Source of the DNA: Comamonadaceae bacterium
GTDB lineage: Bacteria; Pseudomonadota; Gammaproteobacteria; Burkholderiales; Burkholderiaceae_C
Assembly (NCBI GenBank): GCA_947456305.1
Contig: CANGPN010000009.1
Coordinates: 1 to 64,000 of the forward strand
Length of the DNA: 64,000 nt
Reading direction: 5' to 3'
Both the position numbers and the translations under genes were made by a program. Under the pieces are notes generated by a model that had not been told where the DNA came from, did not search any database, and saw only the letters and a list, made by a program, of their open reading frames with translations. Positions 9,563 through 18,248 of the stretch are shown piece by piece; position 1 is the first letter of the stretch; each line of letters begins with the position of its first letter.

Positions 9563-11593
9563 ATGAAAAATCCCAAAGTCAATCTTGCATTTTCAAACAT
9601 GATTCATAATAAGTTAGTTACTGCTTTTAATTTTCACAATCAAGGATGTTTCGATAAGGCTCAAATTATTTATGAACAGATACTTGAGTTAGATCCACTT
9701 AATTTTGACGCACTTCGCTTATTAGGTTCCCTTGCAGCTCAAATAAATGAGTTCGATTTAGCTCTCACTCTATTAATTAAAGCCTTGAAACTTAATTCAA
9801 ATAATCCTTACTTGTTTAATAGTCTTGGGAACGTTTATACCGAACTAGGAGATATGAAGAATGCTTTAAATAATTTCAATAGGGCAGTTTCATTGAAACC
9901 GGATTTCGCTGAAGCTTATAGCAATCGATCAAAAGCTTTGAAAGAACTTGGCTTTTTAGATCAAGCCTTAAAGAGTTGCAACAATGCCATTGCGTTAAGC
10001 TCCGATTACGCTGATGCATATAACAATCTTGGCTTGATTTTTCTCAAATTAAATTTATACGACGAATCACTAGCATCTTTTTCGACTGCCATAAATATAC
10101 GTCCTAACTATGCTGAGGCTTATTTTCACCAAGGTTTGGTTTTTGTTGAATTGCTTAAACTAAATGAAGCTAGATCTTGTTTTATGAAAGCGATTGAAAT
10201 TAATCCTTTATATTTCAACGCTCGCTGGGCCATTCCATTTTCATATGTGCCTTATTTTTTTATTGAGCAAACAAACTATGATTTGTTACGCGAGCAACTT
10301 TCTTTATCTTTCGATGAATTATCTGATTGGTTAACTGATGACAAATTGAAAGATGCCTATAAAGCCGTCGGCTCTACTCAGGCTTTTTACCTTGCATACC
10401 ATAATTTCAACAACAAGAATTTGCTTTCAAAATATGGGGCTATTTGCTGCAATTTAATGAATTATTGGCAATTACATAATAACTTCCAGTCTTCACCATT
10501 ATCCAAATCAGGAAAAATAAGGGTAGGTATTATTGGAGAGCATATTCGATACCATTCCGTTTGGAATGCTATTACCAAAGGGTTTGTTCTTAATTTTGAT
10601 TTAACTAAATTTGAAATACATATATTCCATCTCGGATCTTTCCAAGACAATGAAACAAGACTTGCGAAATCAACAGCCAGTTCATTTACTGAGAACATCA
10701 CCCATTTACCTTCATTATGCAAATCTATTCTAAGTAAACACATTGAAGTGTTGCTATACCCTGAAGTCGGTATGAATCCATTGACTTGTCAACTTGCCAG
10801 CTTAAGACTTGCACCTATTCAATTAGCGACCTGGGGTCATCCTGAAACCACAGGTTTACCTTCTATCGATTACTATTTATCTGCTGAATTTTTTGAACCT
10901 GTTCATGCAGAGCAGGCCTATGCTGAAGTACTGATTAAATTACCTAATCTTGGCTGTTATTATTCTAATTTGAAAGTCACTCCTAAACCTCTTGATCTAA
11001 ATTCTTTAAATATCAATGTTGATTTTCCTATATTACTTTGTCCCGGCGTCACTTTTAAATACACACCAGAAAATGATTATGTTTTCATTGAAATTGCAAA
11101 ACAATTAAAGTTATGTCAATTTGTTTTTTTTATTAAAGACAAACATAGTGCTGATCTTTTAAAAAACCGCCTTACCAATTCTTTCTTATCCGCAGGAATG
11201 GATGTCAATGAATATGTATTTTTTATACCCTGGCTTAATTCAGAGGAATTTTACGGGTTGATGCATCAAGCTGATGTTTATTTAGATACATTAGGTTTTT
11301 CAGGGTTTAATACTGCCATGCAGGCCATCGATTGCGCTCTGCCTTTGGTTACCATTGACGGTGAGTTCATGCGAGGACGCTTGGCAAGTGGTATTTTGAA
11401 AAGGATGGGATTAACAGAACTTATCGCAAATTCTAAGCAAGCGTTCATTGAATTGGCGGTTCGATTGGCTTCAAACAAAACATACCGCCAAAACATTAGC
11501 GAAAAGATTATTGAATTAAGAGCTATTTTGTATGAAGATAAAGAACCTGTACTTGCCTTGCAAAATTTCTTAACTGACAAATGTCGAAAATAA
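9563..11593 (+). CDS. TPR protein with O-GlcNAc-transferase-like (GT41) domain
   Basis: About 676 aa from the ATG at 9563, chosen because AGGAAG stands 9 bp before it; an upstream in-frame ATG at 9518 lacks a ribosome site. The first ~210 residues are tetratricopeptide repeats (LDPLNFDALRLLGSLAAQ, NPYLFNSLGNVYTELGD, and so on). The C-terminal part resembles the bacterial SPINDLY/OGT catalytic domain: KIRVGIIGEHIRYHSVW, LATWGHPETTGLPSIDYYLS and SGFNTAMQAIDCALPLVT. Such enzymes transfer sugars to protein Ser/Thr; the target is unknown. The gene is strongly AT-rich compared with pyrC next door, suggesting transfer. Confidence 0.82.
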   Translation: MKNPKVNLAFSNMIHNKLVTAFNFHNQGCFDKAQIIYEQILELDPLNFDALRLLGSLAAQINEFDLALTLLIKALKLNSNNPYLFNSLGNVYTELGDMKNALNNFNRAVSLKPDFAEAYSNRSKALKELGFLDQALKSCNNAIALSSDYADAYNNLGLIFLKLNLYDESLASFSTAINIRPNYAEAYFHQGLVFVELLKLNEARSCFMKAIEINPLYFNARWAIPFSYVPYFFIEQTNYDLLREQLSLSFDELSDWLTDDKLKDAYKAVGSTQAFYLAYHNFNNKNLLSKYGAICCNLMNYWQLHNNFQSSPLSKSGKIRVGIIGEHIRYHSVWNAITKGFVLNFDLTKFEIHIFHLGSFQDNETRLAKSTASSFTENITHLPSLCKSILSKHIEVLLYPEVGMNPLTCQLASLRLAPIQLATWGHPETTGLPSIDYYLSAEFFEPVHAEQAYAEVLIKLPNLGCYYSNLKVTPKPLDLNSLNINVDFPILLCPGVTFKYTPENDYVFIEIAKQLKLCQFVFFIKDKHSADLLKNRLTNSFLSAGMDVNEYVFFIPWLNSEEFYGLMHQADVYLDTLGFSGFNTAMQAIDCALPLVTIDGEFMRGRLASGILKRMGLTELIANSKQAFIELAVRLASNKTYRQNISEKIIELRAILYEDKEPVLALQNFLTDKCRK

Positions 11594-11634
11594 TCTTAAA
11601 ATGACCATTATTTTCTTATAAATTATGATTATTT

Positions 11635-12318
11635 TTAATTATTGATGCCCTGCCCTGATCTTTTGAATGCATCCCACCAGAGATCGGACATTTCTGTTGA
11701 TTTAAATTCTTCAAAGCAGGGAGTACCGAGTGTGTAATGAATCAACTTAGCCTTAGGATTTTGCTCATACTCAATGGCTAAATAATTCCACTCTAGCGGC
11801 AACTCTCCAATGTCCGCATCATTCAGCCAGGAAAATCTGTGTAGAAAAGCACCATCGTGCGATTGAACAAACTCTGGTGTCAGTACGCGGTTTGCAGGAT
11901 GCTCACAATTAAATACCATCAGGCTTGACCAGTTTTTTCTAGGATAGTTCTCATTTTTATTATTTAGATATTTCACAGCACGTTTTGTTTTGTAATCGTG
12001 TTTAACCACTTGTACTGCTTTCGCGGGATCAAATAACTTTTGCAACTCGGCAATATCTGAATTGCAAATCATGTCACCATCAGCAAATATTGCAAAACCC
12101 TTAAAGTCACACAAATATGGCGTTAAAAATCTACTGTAAATAAATCGATTGCTGCCATCTAAATGTGATTCTTTGTAAAAATATAATGAATTATCTGCAA
12201 GAGGTATGAATTGAACAGGTAGGGATGCCTTTTCTAGTACGCTTTGACAAAACGTATGATAGGCAACTGCTTCCGTCTGGTCAAACCCCACCACTATAGT
12301 TAGTTTAGGTTTTATCAT
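11635..12318 (-). CDS. Glycosyltransferase-like protein (GT-A fold, DxD motif)
   Basis: A 227-aa protein starting LTIVVGFDQTEAVAYHTF, with the nucleotide-sugar metal motif in FAIFADGDMICNSDI (DGD, about residue 75) and a late LIHYTLGTPCFEEF histidine. This pattern fits GT8-like sugar transferases. The start overlaps the end of the upstream TPR gene by 14 bp, so the two are translated from one mRNA. Donor and acceptor sugars cannot be inferred. It shares the AT-rich composition of its neighbours. Confidence 0.72.
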   Translation of the reverse strand: MIKPKLTIVVGFDQTEAVAYHTFCQSVLEKASLPVQFIPLADNSLYFYKESHLDGSNRFIYSRFLTPYLCDFKGFAIFADGDMICNSDIAELQKLFDPAKAVQVVKHDYKTKRAVKYLNNKNENYPRKNWSSLMVFNCEHPANRVLTPEFVQSHDGAFLHRFSWLNDADIGELPLEWNYLAIEYEQNPKAKLIHYTLGTPCFEEFKSTEMSDLWWDAFKRSGQGINN

Positions 12319-14287
12319 TGATTTTATTTTTTATCTTATTGCAAATCATTTGAATCGGTTGACTCCATTCGCCCGGTATCTCTTGCTTATATATTTGAAT
12401 ACTGGGATACCACATACTTTTTCCATTTATTTGATTAGACCAATACCACATGGCGCCTTTTCCTGAAGGGCATATCAAATATGTTTCTTTACCTATAGCT
12501 CCAGCGATATGCGCTGTGGTGTTGCTTATGAGAACAACGAAATCGCATGCTTCAATTAAGGCCGCATGCCCATCAAGATCATTAAAATTATCTACCTTTT
12601 GACATTCTTGAATATTTATCCTATTTTTTTCATTGAATTCGTCTAACTCGCTTTGAATATTTCCATACTGTAAACTCACGAAAGCGATATCTTCTATTCG
12701 TAACAAAGGTAGTAAATCATCTAATTTTATTGATTTTTTTGCACCTGTTTTTTCGGCATTACTACTCCAAGTAATTCCGCATAAATATTTTTTACCATTT
12801 AACAGACTATGGCGAATTTCACTTGCTCTGGATGAATCAGATATTAAATAATGATTTCTTGACATATCAAAATCATTATTATCATTTCTGAATAATTTCC
12901 CTAAATCTCCTATAGGCATATGCAAATCATATTCAATTTTTTCAATAGATGCACTTGTTTCTATAAAAATACACTGAGGAAAAGATCTTTTTAGCAGTGG
13001 CAGTATTTTATTATTTACTCTTATTTGACTCAATGGTGCTATTTTTATTAACTGATCTAATAAACCAGCGTACATAATTTGATCTCCTACACCTTGCTCT
13101 TCCCATATGAATATTTTTAATTCTTCATTATTAGGTATGCCAGTTAACTTAGGCTTATCACTAAAGAATTCTTTGTTGCATAGTGATTTAATTTTCCAAC
13201 GCCAATCATACAGTTGCCAACCATTTGTAAAATCATTTAGTGATAACAATACAAATGATTTATTCCAATATGCGTCTGAATAATCTGGTTTGATACTAAT
13301 CGCTTTGTCATAACTGACTATAGCTTCTTCCATTCTATTTAATATATATAATTCAATCCCACAATTAAAATGCGCTTCAGCGTTGTCATTTTTTAAACTT
13401 ATAGCAATTTGATAGTTTTTTATTGCTTCCTCATGCAGATTTAATCCACTCATAGCTAATCCACAGTTAATATAAGCTGCTGCTAAATTAGGATTTATAG
13501 CAATAGCTGCTTGACTGCTTTCAAGACCATCTTCATACAAGAATAGCTCTACTTGAGCTAAACTTTTATTTGAGTAAGCTTCTGCATACTCTTTTTTAAT
13601 AGTAATAGCACTGTTAAATTTAACAATAGCTTCTTGTAATTTACTCAATTTATATAAAGCGTTACCACTGTTAAAATATGCTTCAGCATAATCATTTTTT
13701 ATTCTTAAAGCTTTATCGTAACTGGCTACTGCCTCCTTAAATAATTTGAGCTCAGATAATATATTACCTCTTTTAAAGTAATCTGTCGGATTATTCGGAT
13801 TAATAAAAATAGCTTGATCAATATTAATTAAAGCCTCTTCAAAATTAAATATTTCACTAAGTGCTATGCTTTTATTTAGATAAGCCAGATAATAATCTTT
13901 TTTTAATCTTATTGCTTTATCGTAATTAGTAATTGCATTTTCATATTGGTTTAGTTCTTTCAGAACATTACCTCTGTTGCAATAATATGCTGCATTACTA
14001 GCATTATATTGTATGGCTTTTTCAAAATATTTATCTGCTTGCTCGAAGTCTTTTAATTGCGCCTTAACAATTCCTGATAGATGGTATGCGTCTGGATTTT
14101 TAGGACTTAGTTGGGTTATTTTTTCAAATAATTGACCAGCTTGTTCTAATTTTCCTTGGTTCAATAATGCCAAACCTTGTTGAAATAATTGATCTATCGC
14201 ATTCACCACACCAAAACCTACGGGGTGTTTAAAAACAATATTGGTTTTTTGTGGTTTGAATAATTGCTTAGACATTATTTTTCTCAT
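12305..14287 (-). CDS. TPR protein with a GT9/heptosyltransferase-like C-terminal domain
   Basis: A 660-aa AT-rich gene. About ten TPR units fill residues 20-350 (repeating pattern AYYNRGNxLxxLxxYEEAIxxYDKAIxI). A GT-B-like domain follows: IFIWEEQGVGDQIMYAGLL, CGITWSSNAEK and ALIEACDFVVLISNTTAHIA, the ending seen in ADP-heptose-type transferases attached to TPR arrays. The start at 14287 directly follows the T-run of the porin terminator; a second ATG at 14275 (MSKQLF) is possible. It forms an operon with the gene at 11635. A surface-glycosylation role is inferred, not shown. Confidence 0.75.
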   Translation of the reverse strand: MRKIMSKQLFKPQKTNIVFKHPVGFGVVNAIDQLFQQGLALLNQGKLEQAGQLFEKITQLSPKNPDAYHLSGIVKAQLKDFEQADKYFEKAIQYNASNAAYYCNRGNVLKELNQYENAITNYDKAIRLKKDYYLAYLNKSIALSEIFNFEEALINIDQAIFINPNNPTDYFKRGNILSELKLFKEAVASYDKALRIKNDYAEAYFNSGNALYKLSKLQEAIVKFNSAITIKKEYAEAYSNKSLAQVELFLYEDGLESSQAAIAINPNLAAAYINCGLAMSGLNLHEEAIKNYQIAISLKNDNAEAHFNCGIELYILNRMEEAIVSYDKAISIKPDYSDAYWNKSFVLLSLNDFTNGWQLYDWRWKIKSLCNKEFFSDKPKLTGIPNNEELKIFIWEEQGVGDQIMYAGLLDQLIKIAPLSQIRVNNKILPLLKRSFPQCIFIETSASIEKIEYDLHMPIGDLGKLFRNDNNDFDMSRNHYLISDSSRASEIRHSLLNGKKYLCGITWSSNAEKTGAKKSIKLDDLLPLLRIEDIAFVSLQYGNIQSELDEFNEKNRINIQECQKVDNFNDLDGHAALIEACDFVVLISNTTAHIAGAIGKETYLICPSGKGAMWYWSNQINGKSMWYPSIQIYKQEIPGEWSQPIQMICNKIKNKINDKT

Positions 14288-14322
14288 AAAAAAACCCCGC
14301 TGTGTTTCGACAGCGGGGTTTT
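14288..14322 (-). terminator. Rho-independent terminator of the porin gene
   Basis: A perfect 9-bp stem (CCCCGCTGT / ACAGCGGGG, loop GTTTCG, 14295-14318) flanked by four A-T pairs. On the minus strand it is followed by seven T. It lies 40 bp after the porin stop. The T-run ends immediately before the ATG of the next gene on the same strand. Confidence 0.92.
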
Positions 14323-14361
14323 ATCTTTTTAAAACCTTGACTGGCTTGCGCCAGCGTCAGA

Positions 14362-15450
14362 TTAGAAAGAGTGGTTCAAACCGAAGCCATAAGTCTGGCG
14401 GGTTTCGCTGTTGGTGGTGTCTTTGATAGAACCGCCTTCAACATACACGTAAGTTTTCTTGCTCAGTGCATATTTGGCTGAGTACTGATAGCCTGTGTAG
14501 TCGGTTGTGGCAGCGCCGTTAGGTGTAGCTGAACCTGTACCGAATGTGTAAGCCAGTGTCAGGTTGCCAAATGGTGCAGAAATAGCACCTGATTGACCTT
14601 GGACTTTGTCGCCGGCAGTGTATTCAGTTCTTGAACCCCAGTAACCGACTTTGACAACACCCAGGTCATAGCTGACGCTGTATGTTTGCTCTGTGCGTGT
14701 ATCGCCGTCAGCAGTATCAGCTGCAGTATGTACTACATGGTTAGATGTACCACTAGCATTTCCAACCAAGGCGCCTGCACCAATATCTACTAAATTAGTA
14801 CTAGCTCCACCACTGATTGTTTGCTCATGGCGAGCGTAAGATGCGTTCAAAGGACCATTGGCATAAGACAATGAATATCCATAAGCATTACCTGCATTGC
14901 TTCCGCTGTGTGTTGACTCATTTGCACCGTAGTTTTGCATCACAGATACTGTGAAACCGTTGAAGGCAGGTGAAGCATAAACGATGGAGTTGCCGCCCAG
15001 CACGGTTGAGATGCCGAGGTTACCCATGGCGCCCTTGATGTTGTTAGCGCCCATGGGGTCAGCTCCAATAGCCGTCAGGAATGAAGGGGCGTATTGGTTA
15101 CCAAAGCTGAATGTACCGATGTCTGATGAAACACCAGCCCATGCTTCGCGGTTACCGTTACCAGTTGTGTTAGCACTAAATATTGTGCTGTTTCCAACGC
15201 TATTGTTCAAATCCAAAGCTTGTTCCAGCTTGAATTTAGCTGTCAGACCGTTACCCAGATCTTCAGTACCGGAAAATGTGAGGAAGCTGTCATTGCTGAG
15301 GCTATGCATACCTTGGACAGTATATTCATTTGTACCGCCTCTGAGGCTGTCAGATGTAACAGCCTGGTTCAGGTTACCGGAAATAGTGACATCAGCCATT
15401 GCGCCTGTGACGGCTGCTGCTGCTGCGATTGCAACGAGGGTTTTTTTCAT
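14362..15450 (-). CDS. Outer-membrane porin (Burkholderiales general porin type)
   Basis: A 362-aa trimeric-porin family protein. The ATG at 15450 is preceded by GGAG at 9 bp and opens a clear signal peptide (MKKTLVAIAAAAAVTGAMA, cut before DVTISG). Family landmarks are the GTEDLGNGLTAKFKLEQAL strand, the NREAWAGVSSDIGTFSFGNQ strand, and the C-terminal YALSKKTYVYVEGGSIKD ... YGFGLNHSF ending in the phenylalanine recognised by BamA. It has its own terminator and a long AT-rich upstream region. A broken paralogue lies at 21.3-21.8 kb. Confidence 0.93.
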   Translation of the reverse strand: MKKTLVAIAAAAAVTGAMADVTISGNLNQAVTSDSLRGGTNEYTVQGMHSLSNDSFLTFSGTEDLGNGLTAKFKLEQALDLNNSVGNSTIFSANTTGNGNREAWAGVSSDIGTFSFGNQYAPSFLTAIGADPMGANNIKGAMGNLGISTVLGGNSIVYASPAFNGFTVSVMQNYGANESTHSGSNAGNAYGYSLSYANGPLNASYARHEQTISGGASTNLVDIGAGALVGNASGTSNHVVHTAADTADGDTRTEQTYSVSYDLGVVKVGYWGSRTEYTAGDKVQGQSGAISAPFGNLTLAYTFGTGSATPNGAATTDYTGYQYSAKYALSKKTYVYVEGGSIKDTTNSETRQTYGFGLNHSF

Positions 15451-15873
15451 TTCAAATTTCTCCAAGGGTTAAACAAAGGGCTCCGGAACTGCGGTTTGCA
15501 AGCAAACCACCGGATCCCCGGGCCAACCTCCATTTCGGAAGCTGCCGCTATTTGACCAGACCCCATAGCACCAAGCAAAGGCTTTGAGCATATAAATGGT
15601 CATCTCGTTGTCACAGGACAACATGATGAAATTGGGGATTTTCTCGTAAATTGTATTTTAGTTCTATTTTTATTAATTTTTATATCTAAAAGAATTGTTT
15701 TTAACTTTTCGGCGCTGAGAATCGCCCGTGAAAGCTAACAGGGCCGGATACAGCGGCTTTTAATTCATTTTTAGGCTTGAAATACTTGGCCCGCTGCTTA
15801 TCAAATACAAAACAAGCGTATGTATTGCAACACGCAGGTGCGTTGCGATTCCGGCTTGCTTGGTCATTTCAAT
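15451..15873. other. Upstream region of the porin gene; no gene seen
   Basis: About 420 bp without a credible reading frame on either strand. The part at 15650-15715 is very AT-rich and is the likely porin promoter region, leaving a 5' leader of 200 nt or more, a common arrangement for porins under small-RNA control. I could not fix a -35/-10 pair with confidence. Confidence 0.5.
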
Positions 15874-15903
15874 AAAAAAAACCGCTGCCTAAGCAGCGGT
15901 TTC
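15874..15903 (-). terminator. Rho-independent terminator of the 15933 barrel gene
   Basis: Palindrome AAACCGCTGC-CTAA-GCAGCGGTTT followed on the minus strand by a continuous run of eight T. It lies about 30 bp downstream of the stop of the outer-membrane protein gene on the same strand. Confidence 0.9.
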
Positions 15904-15932
15904 ATGTTCAAGCCTTGGAGCTTGTATAAAGA

Positions 15933-16604
15933 TTAGAAGCTTCTAGAGTAAGTCAAGCTGGTGGTGTTGTATTCGGAAGAAGCATTTCCGATTGCATCTG
16001 CGCGCTCAAGCTTTTTGGCCACTCTGATGCTGTCTTTCGGCGTAAATCTGTAGATGATGCCGAAGGTAGCTTCGTTGGTTTTGTATTTTGTGGCTGTTGA
16101 AACAGTAGCAGTGTCAATGTAGTCAGTTGTTGCTTGACGGTGACGCCAGTTAAATTGAAGACCGATTGAATCATCGACCTTGTAATTGGTACCGATATCG
16201 TATCTGTAGATATCAAAATCCATATCCTTTTTAAATTTGTGACCATAAGCCGCTTTGACATAAGGAGTAAAGCTGCTGAACATAGAGTTTTCTATCTTGA
16301 AGCTTTTGCCAATGCCGATTTGCACGAGGCCTTCCATGGAGGCGGAGGCAGTTCCAGTTGAATAGTCAACTCTTTCGGTTTCATTGACCGCTTCAACGCT
16401 CCAACCATCGTGGAATTTGGCAGCGATAGTCATGGTCATCACGTTGTGAACTTCTGATGTTGTGACGTTTTGCTTTTCTTTGTATGAGTACTCACCGCTG
16501 CCAGACCAGCCAGTGATGTCATACCAGTTTTTTTCTTTAGCTTCTTCAGCGAATGAGGCGCTGAAAGCAGACAAGGCTGCCAAAGCAACAAGTGTTTTTT
16601 TCAT
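15933..16604 (-). CDS. Outer-membrane beta-barrel protein, function unknown
   Basis: From the ATG at 16604 the product is 223 aa with a clear signal peptide (MKKTLVALAALSAFSASFAE). The frame is open further upstream, but those 36 codons are not signal-like. The mature part has alternating strand patterns (WSVEAVNETERVDY, SFTPYVKAAYGHKF, IGLQFNWRHRQATTDY, EATFGIIYRF) and ends in an aromatic residue (TYSRSF), as in BamA substrates. Loops are short, so a 10-12-strand barrel is likely. I do not recognise a named family. The ~195 bp before it is AT-rich and shared with coq7, which is divergent. Confidence 0.75.
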   Translation of the reverse strand: MKKTLVALAALSAFSASFAEEAKEKNWYDITGWSGSGEYSYKEKQNVTTSEVHNVMTMTIAAKFHDGWSVEAVNETERVDYSTGTASASMEGLVQIGIGKSFKIENSMFSSFTPYVKAAYGHKFKKDMDFDIYRYDIGTNYKVDDSIGLQFNWRHRQATTDYIDTATVSTATKYKTNEATFGIIYRFTPKDSIRVAKKLERADAIGNASSEYNTTSLTYSRSF

Positions 16605-16799
16605 GTTAAAACTCCAGAGGATTGATAAGAGGGTTAAGCTTTTTAGGCCAACGAGTTCAATCTTTGCTTTGGCATGTTTCAATCTCGTGACAATGGTGTA
16701 TTCACACCACACAGAGAAATCACAATAATAATTCTTTTGAATTTATATTTTTTTAAAAAATACTACTTTCATATTTTTTTCATTTTTTAACCTAAGTTC

Positions 16800-17420
16800 A
16801 TGGATAAATTATTCAACACACTGGACAACGCGCTGCGCACCGTGTTTGCCAAACACCACGCGCAACGCACTTACCCGGCGCTTGGTGTGAACACATTGAC
16901 TTTGAGTGAAGAAGAACGCCGCGAGGCCGGCGCGCTGATGCGGGTTAACCATGTGGGCGAGGTGTGTGCACAGGCCTTATACGCATCACAAGCCTTAGCC
17001 ACGGGCAACCCGCAGCTCAAAGCGCATTTCCAACACGCAAGCAAGGAAGAAACCGACCACCTGGCTTGGACCGAGGCGCGAATGGCCGAGTTGGGGGCTC
17101 GCCCCAGCCTGCTTAATCCGCTCTGGTACGCCGGTGCCTTTGGTCTGGGTTATGTTGCCGGTAAGCTGGGCGGTGACGCCCTCAGTCTAGGCTTTGTGGT
17201 CGAAACCGAGCGCCAGGTAGAAGCGCATTTGCAAGACCATATGCAGCGCTTGCCGCTAGCCGACTTGGCTTCACGCGCGGTGGTGGACCAAATGAAACAG
17301 GACGAGGCGCAACACGCGGCTGACGCGCAAAAAGCCGGTGCTATGCCCTTGCCAGCGCCGGTTACCGAGGCCATGAAGCTTGCAGCAAAGGTGATGACCA
17401 CGGTGGCGCACCGCATTTAA
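16800..17420 (+). CDS. coq7: 2-polyprenyl-3-methyl-6-methoxy-1,4-benzoquinone hydroxylase
   Basis: Di-iron hydroxylase for the last ring hydroxylation in ubiquinone synthesis, at the inner membrane. The 206-aa sequence shows the carboxylate/histidine ligands: [16 protein letters not shown] (about residue 45), [15 protein letters not shown] (about 80), [13 protein letters not shown] (about 140) and [11 protein letters not shown] (about 165). The hydrophobic segment [18 protein letters not shown] would sit on the membrane. This is the Coq7 form used by many betaproteobacteria instead of UbiF. No obvious Shine-Dalgarno precedes the ATG. Confidence 0.93.
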   Translation: MDKLFNTLDNALRTVFAKHHAQRTYPALGVNTLTLSEEERREAGALMRVNHVGEVCAQALYASQALATGNPQLKAHFQHASKEETDHLAWTEARMAELGARPSLLNPLWYAGAFGLGYVAGKLGGDALSLGFVVETERQVEAHLQDHMQRLPLADLASRAVVDQMKQDEAQHAADAQKAGAMPLPAPVTEAMKLAAKVMTTVAHRI

Positions 17421-17549
17421 GCCTTGCTGCGCTGAATCGCCTGTCCGTGGCAACGAACCTAGCTGCTGCGAGCACAGTTCTACTCATGAGCAAAGCGTTG
17501 TCGGCTATTTAAAAACTGGCTGTCAGCGGTTTGTGGTCAGCACTGTCTT

Positions 17550-17999
17550 TCAAGCTTCGATCACCTCAAAACTAGTGGTGATTTCAGCGGTCTTGCCCAA
17601 CATGATGCTGGCTGAGCAGTATTTGTCGTGGCTGAGCTTGATGGCGCGTTCCACCACATTCGGCGCAATACCTTGGCCGCGCACGGTGAAATGCATATTG
17701 ATGCGTGTGAACACCTTGGGGTCGGTGTCTGCGCGTTCGCTGCTGAGCTTGACGGTGCATCCGCTGACCGCGTGGCGGCCGCGCTTAAGCATTAACACCA
17801 CGTCGTAAGCAGTGCACCCGCCAGCGCCGGCCAGCAACAGTTCCATAGGACGCGCCGCCAGATTCTGGCCGCTCTGGTCAGGCTTGTCCGGGTCCGGTGC
17901 GCCGTCCATGGCCAGCACGTGACCGCTACCGGTTTCGGCCACAAAACCCATGGCAGAACGGGTGCCGCTCGCGCCGGTCCAACTGACTGTGCAATCCAT
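17550..17999 (-). CDS. OsmC-like peroxidase family protein
   Basis: A 149-aa OsmC/Ohr-fold protein. The two redox cysteines are present in GAGGCTAYDVVLML (about residue 60) and SHDKYCSASIML (about 130). The RPMELLLAGAGGC segment is typical of the YhfA-like branch rather than Ohr. Family members reduce organic peroxides through the cysteine pair. Its start faces ilvA and the predicted small RNA. Confidence 0.88.
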   Translation of the reverse strand: MDCTVSWTGASGTRSAMGFVAETGSGHVLAMDGAPDPDKPDQSGQNLAARPMELLLAGAGGCTAYDVVLMLKRGRHAVSGCTVKLSSERADTDPKVFTRINMHFTVRGQGIAPNVVERAIKLSHDKYCSASIMLGKTAEITTSFEVIEA

Positions 18000-18077
18000 G
18001 AACTTCTCCTTTTAAAACCATTCCATTGTCCGTCAGACCGTTATGACGCAATTGCAAATACAAAGTCACTTTTGCGG

Positions 18078-18106
18078 TTGCAGGGTTTTAGAGACTGCGA
18101 TAAAGT
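18078..18106 (+). promoter_or_regulatory. Predicted sigma-70 promoter of the small RNA
   Basis: TTGCAG (18078-18083), a 17-bp spacer, and TAAAGT (18101-18106). Spacing is ideal and both boxes are close to consensus. It would start transcription near 18113, just before three consecutive hairpins. Confidence 0.6.
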
Positions 18107-18112
18107 AACAAC

Positions 18113-18198
18113 ACGCTTTAACCAAAGCACGGTTTGTCTCCTCCACCCTCTGAAAAGGTGGTTTCAAGCCCCGCAACGCAAGTTGCGGGGCTTTTTTT
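18113..18198 (+). ncRNA. Predicted small RNA with CTCCTCC motif (or ilvA leader)
   Basis: About 86 nt between a good promoter and a strong terminator, without any reading frame. Visible elements: hairpin GCTTT-AACC-AAAGC (18115-18128); a single-stranded CTCCTCC (18138-18144), complementary to Shine-Dalgarno sequences; hairpin CCACC/GGTGG (18143-18161); and terminator stem AGCCCCGCAAC/GTTGCGGGGCT. This layout is typical of trans-acting sRNAs that block ribosome sites. As ilvA starts 50 bp later on the same strand, a transcription-attenuating leader is the alternative, although no leader peptide with Ile/Thr/Val codons is seen. Confidence 0.55.
18167..18198 (+). terminator. Strong Rho-independent terminator
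   Basis: An 11-bp perfect stem AGCCCCGCAAC / GTTGCGGGGCT with loop GCAA, followed by a run of seven T (18192-18198, the first overlapping the stem). No coding gene on the plus strand ends upstream within 600 bp, so it must terminate a non-coding transcript. Confidence 0.92.
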
Positions 18199-18248
18199 CG
18201 GCTTCGTCACATGCGGGACAATCACCGGCTGACATAACCGCGAATCCC

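Noticed and set aside
17919-18248. Extended N-terminus of threonine dehydratase
   Set aside because: The extension crosses a strong terminator and the predicted small RNA; the ATG at 18249 gives a family-typical protein.
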